IMG/VR virus record: IMGVR_UViG_3300008120_000611
Coordinates: 1 to 27,101 of that record
Length of the DNA stretch: 27,101 bases
DNA from: a virus
Direction: 5' to 3' (one strand)
Shown: piece by piece, positions 25,094 through 27,101 of the stretch
Layout: the number at the start of each line of letters is the position of its first letter
How positions within the stretch are numbered: position 1 is the first letter of the stretch
Program-made: the position numbers and the translations under genes
Notes under the pieces: generated by a model
Databases searched by the model: none
What the model saw: the letters and a program-made list of their open reading frames with translations, nothing else
What the model was told of the DNA's origin: nothing

Positions 25094-25723
25094 ATGAACG
25101 AAATTAACAAAAGTATTTACAATAACTTAGAATTACTTCCTGAAGATTTACAGGGTTGGAATGGGAATAGTAAAGTATTCCAAAAACTTATAGACTCTGT
25201 TAATCCAAAAGTAATTATAGAAGTTGGAACTTGGAAAGGACTATCTGCAATCACTATGGCAGAGCACGTAAAACATACTAACAAATCCACAAAGATATAT
25301 TGTGTTGATACTTGGTTGGGTGCTATTGAGTTTTGGAGTTCACACAAAAGCACTCCTGAGAGAGTTTTACTATTGAAGAACGGATATCCAAATATATATT
25401 ATCAATTTTTGAGTAATGTAGTTCATAGAAAAGTAGAAGATATAATAATACCATTTCCAAATACATCATACATAGGATATTTATATTTCCAATCACAAAA
25501 TATAAAAGCAGATATGATTTACATAGATGCATCTCATGACGAATTTGATGTATATAATGATATTAAACATTATATGAGAATATTAAATACTAACGGAGTA
25601 ATTTTCGGAGATGACTATACAAGTTGGGGAGGTGTCAAAGCAGCTGTAGATAGATATTCTTACGAAAATGATTTAGATGTTCAATTACTAGAAGATAATT
25701 TTTGGGTTATAAATAAAAAATAA
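25094..25723 (+). CDS. SAM-dependent methyltransferase (Methyltransf_24-like)
   Basis: This 209-residue class I methyltransferase has motif I in VIIEVGTWKGLSAITMA (E43, G45, G49), an acidic residue ending the second strand in IYCVDTW, and MIYIDASHDEFDVYNDI followed by NTNGVIFGDDYTSWGG. These are typical of the Methyltransf_24/TylF-like group, members of which methylate sugars and small hydroxylated substrates. Placed among glycosyltransferases, it may methylate a sugar of the glycan; that is inference. Confidence 0.75.
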   Translation: MNEINKSIYNNLELLPEDLQGWNGNSKVFQKLIDSVNPKVIIEVGTWKGLSAITMAEHVKHTNKSTKIYCVDTWLGAIEFWSSHKSTPERVLLLKNGYPNIYYQFLSNVVHRKVEDIIIPFPNTSYIGYLYFQSQNIKADMIYIDASHDEFDVYNDIKHYMRILNTNGVIFGDDYTSWGGVKAAVDRYSYENDLDVQLLEDNFWVINKK

Positions 25724-25727
25724 TATA

Positions 25728-26765
25728 ATGAAGTTAAAAACAAAATCAAAATCTAAGATAGCTATAGGAACTTTAATACAATGGTATGAAGTTGAAATAG
25801 TTTCTGAATACTTAAAAAGTTTGGCAGAAGCTATAAAGTATTATTCAAAGTATAGAGGTGCATATAACAAAGATTATGGTGCAGAAACCATATACCTAGA
25901 TTTTGAGATATACGCAGGAACAATGCTAGAGAAACCTACTAATGATGTCAAAATATCTGATATTGTCAATAGAATTAAAGACATGATATCATCAGAAATA
26001 TCTGAGAATACTCCTAGTGTAAATGTTTATATAAATGTTGTAAATACAGTAAGAACCGTAGCAGATTACAGGAGAGATTTTAATACAATGTTCTCTACAA
26101 TAACTGATGTATTAGTTTGGGGAGAGACTGATATGATAGTTCCTAAAGAATATCTAATAGCTATAGATGGACTACATTGTTCAGAGCAAACTGAATCAAA
26201 ATATGTTGCCACATTTGGAATAACCAAAATGTGGGATGAGTCATGGAAACCCTTGGAACACCGTAAAGTAGCAGACAAACCATTCATAGAGGGAGACACC
26301 GAGAATTGGTGGTCTGTAAGGCATACTATAACATTAGATGAATTAAATAGCATTAATGATGAGGAAAGTAAATTTGAAATACTTAATATTAGTCCTTTAA
26401 AATTTAACGGATGCGGATTAGTTATATCATCTGAATTAGTAAAGTCAGGTGTCAACATACCTAATAGCATATTCTTTGTTCATGAGGATACTGCTTTCAT
26501 GCTAATGTGCCAAAGGATATTCCCAAAGTTGAAACAATATCATATAGCAAATATACTTATGGGGCATAATAGAAAGCATCCTAAGAAAAGGTCTTACATT
26601 CAAGGGGAGGAAGGAATCGATAAAACTAATTTAGGAGCTTTAAGAAAAAGTCATGAATGGTATCCATTGGCAAATCAGTACTGCGAGATGAATTGCCATA
26701 ATTTGTTTAATGAGAATTATGTAGCATATACTTGGGATGATGTTTTTGCTAAAATTCAACATTAA
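25728..26765 (+). CDS. Putative GT-A glycosyltransferase
   Basis: The 345-residue protein starts with a basic tail, then IAIGTLIQWYEVEIVSEYLK. In the middle it has VLVWGETDMIVP with E133-x-D135 in the place of a D-x-D motif, and later IFFVHEDTAFMLMC and YHIANILMGHNRKHPKK. The strand-loop order and the acidic pair fit a GT-A fold, and all neighbours are glycan genes. The exact family is not recognised. It is the last gene before the promoter at 26793. Confidence 0.55.
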   Translation: MKLKTKSKSKIAIGTLIQWYEVEIVSEYLKSLAEAIKYYSKYRGAYNKDYGAETIYLDFEIYAGTMLEKPTNDVKISDIVNRIKDMISSEISENTPSVNVYINVVNTVRTVADYRRDFNTMFSTITDVLVWGETDMIVPKEYLIAIDGLHCSEQTESKYVATFGITKMWDESWKPLEHRKVADKPFIEGDTENWWSVRHTITLDELNSINDEESKFEILNISPLKFNGCGLVISSELVKSGVNIPNSIFFVHEDTAFMLMCQRIFPKLKQYHIANILMGHNRKHPKKRSYIQGEEGIDKTNLGALRKSHEWYPLANQYCEMNCHNLFNENYVAYTWDDVFAKIQH

Positions 26766-26772
26766 TTTTACG

Positions 26773-26787
26773 AATATTTAAAATATT
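26773..26787. repeat. AT-only inverted repeat upstream of the third promoter
   Basis: AATATTT and AAATATT are perfect reverse complements separated by one A. The repeat lies six bases upstream of the TATCTTTG element. A hairpin with a one-base loop is unlikely, so a dimeric regulator site is the better reading if it matters at all. In this base composition the repeat may be accidental. Confidence 0.25.
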
Positions 26788-26792
26788 TTACG

Positions 26793-26800
26793 TATCTTTG
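26793..26800 (+). promoter_or_regulatory. Bacteroidota-type -7 promoter element
   Basis: TATCTTTG followed by CA is a very good match to the TAnnTTTG consensus. It is 23 bases before the ATG at 26824, in a 58-base gap. No convincing -33 TTG is visible. Just upstream, at 26773-26787, lies a perfect AT-only inverted repeat of 7 + 1 + 7 bases (AATATTT A AAATATT), which could be an operator or may be chance in such AT-rich DNA. Confidence 0.7.
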
Positions 26801-26823
26801 CAGAATACTAAATGATACAATTT

Positions 26824-27101
26824 ATGAAAATAGCTTGGTTTTCGGAGTGGAGTCAAAATGTTGATAAGTTATCTAGGGATTTTAATAATATGCGTACTGA
26901 ATATGCTTGGTATGTAGCTCAAGGTGCTTCTCACTATAATATATTTGAATTACTAAAATTAGAATCTAATTCCATAGATGTAGGTATTATCATCATACCT
27001 AAAGATATTCATAAATATTATAATACCTCTGTTGGAGATGATACTTCAAATTGGGACATAGTAAAAGACTTAAAAAGAGTATGTAAAAAATATGCATTTA
27101 T
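26824..27101 (+). CDS. Conserved phage protein, 3' truncated by the window edge
   Basis: ATG at 26824 opens a frame that runs without a stop to the end of the window (92 full codons). The start reads MKIAWFSEWSQNVDKLSRDF, followed by NNMRTEYAWYVAQGASHYNI and IDVGIIIIPKDIHKYY. The 'RDF.NMRTE.AW' block recurs, as far as I recall, in phage proteins near glycosyltransferases whose N-terminal domain resembles a Rossmann fold. The function is not established. It has its own promoter, which separates it from the preceding array. Confidence 0.7.
   Translation, partial: MKIAWFSEWSQNVDKLSRDFNNMRTEYAWYVAQGASHYNIFELLKLESNSIDVGIIIIPKDIHKYYNTSVGDDTSNWDIVKDLKRVCKKYAF

Noticed and set aside
26066-26470. A 134-codon open frame on the minus strand.
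   Set aside because: It is antisense to the putative glycosyltransferase at 25728, and its product shows no recognisable pattern.

Overview
The window reads as part of the genome of a large, strictly lytic-type tailed phage with a contractile tail. The probable host is a member of the Bacteroidota, perhaps a flavobacterium. The evidence for a phage is a run of baseplate genes followed by a complete replication and nucleotide-metabolism block. The evidence for the host group is the very AT-rich DNA, promoter elements of the form TAnnTTTG in three of the few real intergenic gaps, start codons preceded by A/T-rich DNA instead of Shine-Dalgarno sequences, and a ribonucleotide reductase small subunit of the Bacteroidota type. 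Every supported gene is on the + strand. Genes are tightly packed with many short stop/start overlaps, and no stretch of 300 bases lacks a gene.

Region 1 (1-3393) is the end of the tail module: a tail-tube/baseplate-type protein cut by the window edge, a short gp53-like baseplate wedge protein, a large hub-like protein, and a last structural protein of unknown role. Region 2 (3420-15766) opens with a promoter and holds replication genes: a divergent small family A polymerase-like protein, an unknown protein, a gp32-like single-strand binding protein without the zinc ligands, a UvsX/RecA recombinase, a FEN/5'-3' exonuclease, a DnaB-type helicase, NrdB interrupted by an intein, NrdA, a small acidic protein, and a main family A DNA polymerase with a proofreading domain. 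It combines T4-like recombination and replication proteins with a family A replicase.

Region 3 (15805-26765) starts with a second promoter. A small zinc-ribbon protein, a small MazG-like protein, a Cas4/RecB-like Fe-S nuclease and a SLOG-fold protein are followed by about nine kilobases of glycosyltransferase-like genes. These include a GT-B enzyme split into two genes, a normal GT-B enzyme, two tandem paralogous GT-A enzymes, several GT2-like enzymes and one SAM methyltransferase. Together they look like a pathway that builds or decorates a glycan, possibly on the virion. A third promoter (26793) precedes a gene cut by the right edge.

The most striking points are: (a) I found no GATC site anywhere in 27.1 kb, although tens would be expected, and aspartate is written GAC wherever the next base is C; (b) nrdB carries an intein with a homing-endonuclease domain inserted one residue before a metal-ligand ExxH motif, and the intein contains a +1 frame disruption just before its C-terminal splice motif; (c) a second, exonuclease-less family A polymerase-like gene has altered active-site residues; and (d) there is a long, diverse glycosyltransferase array with a split GT-B enzyme.
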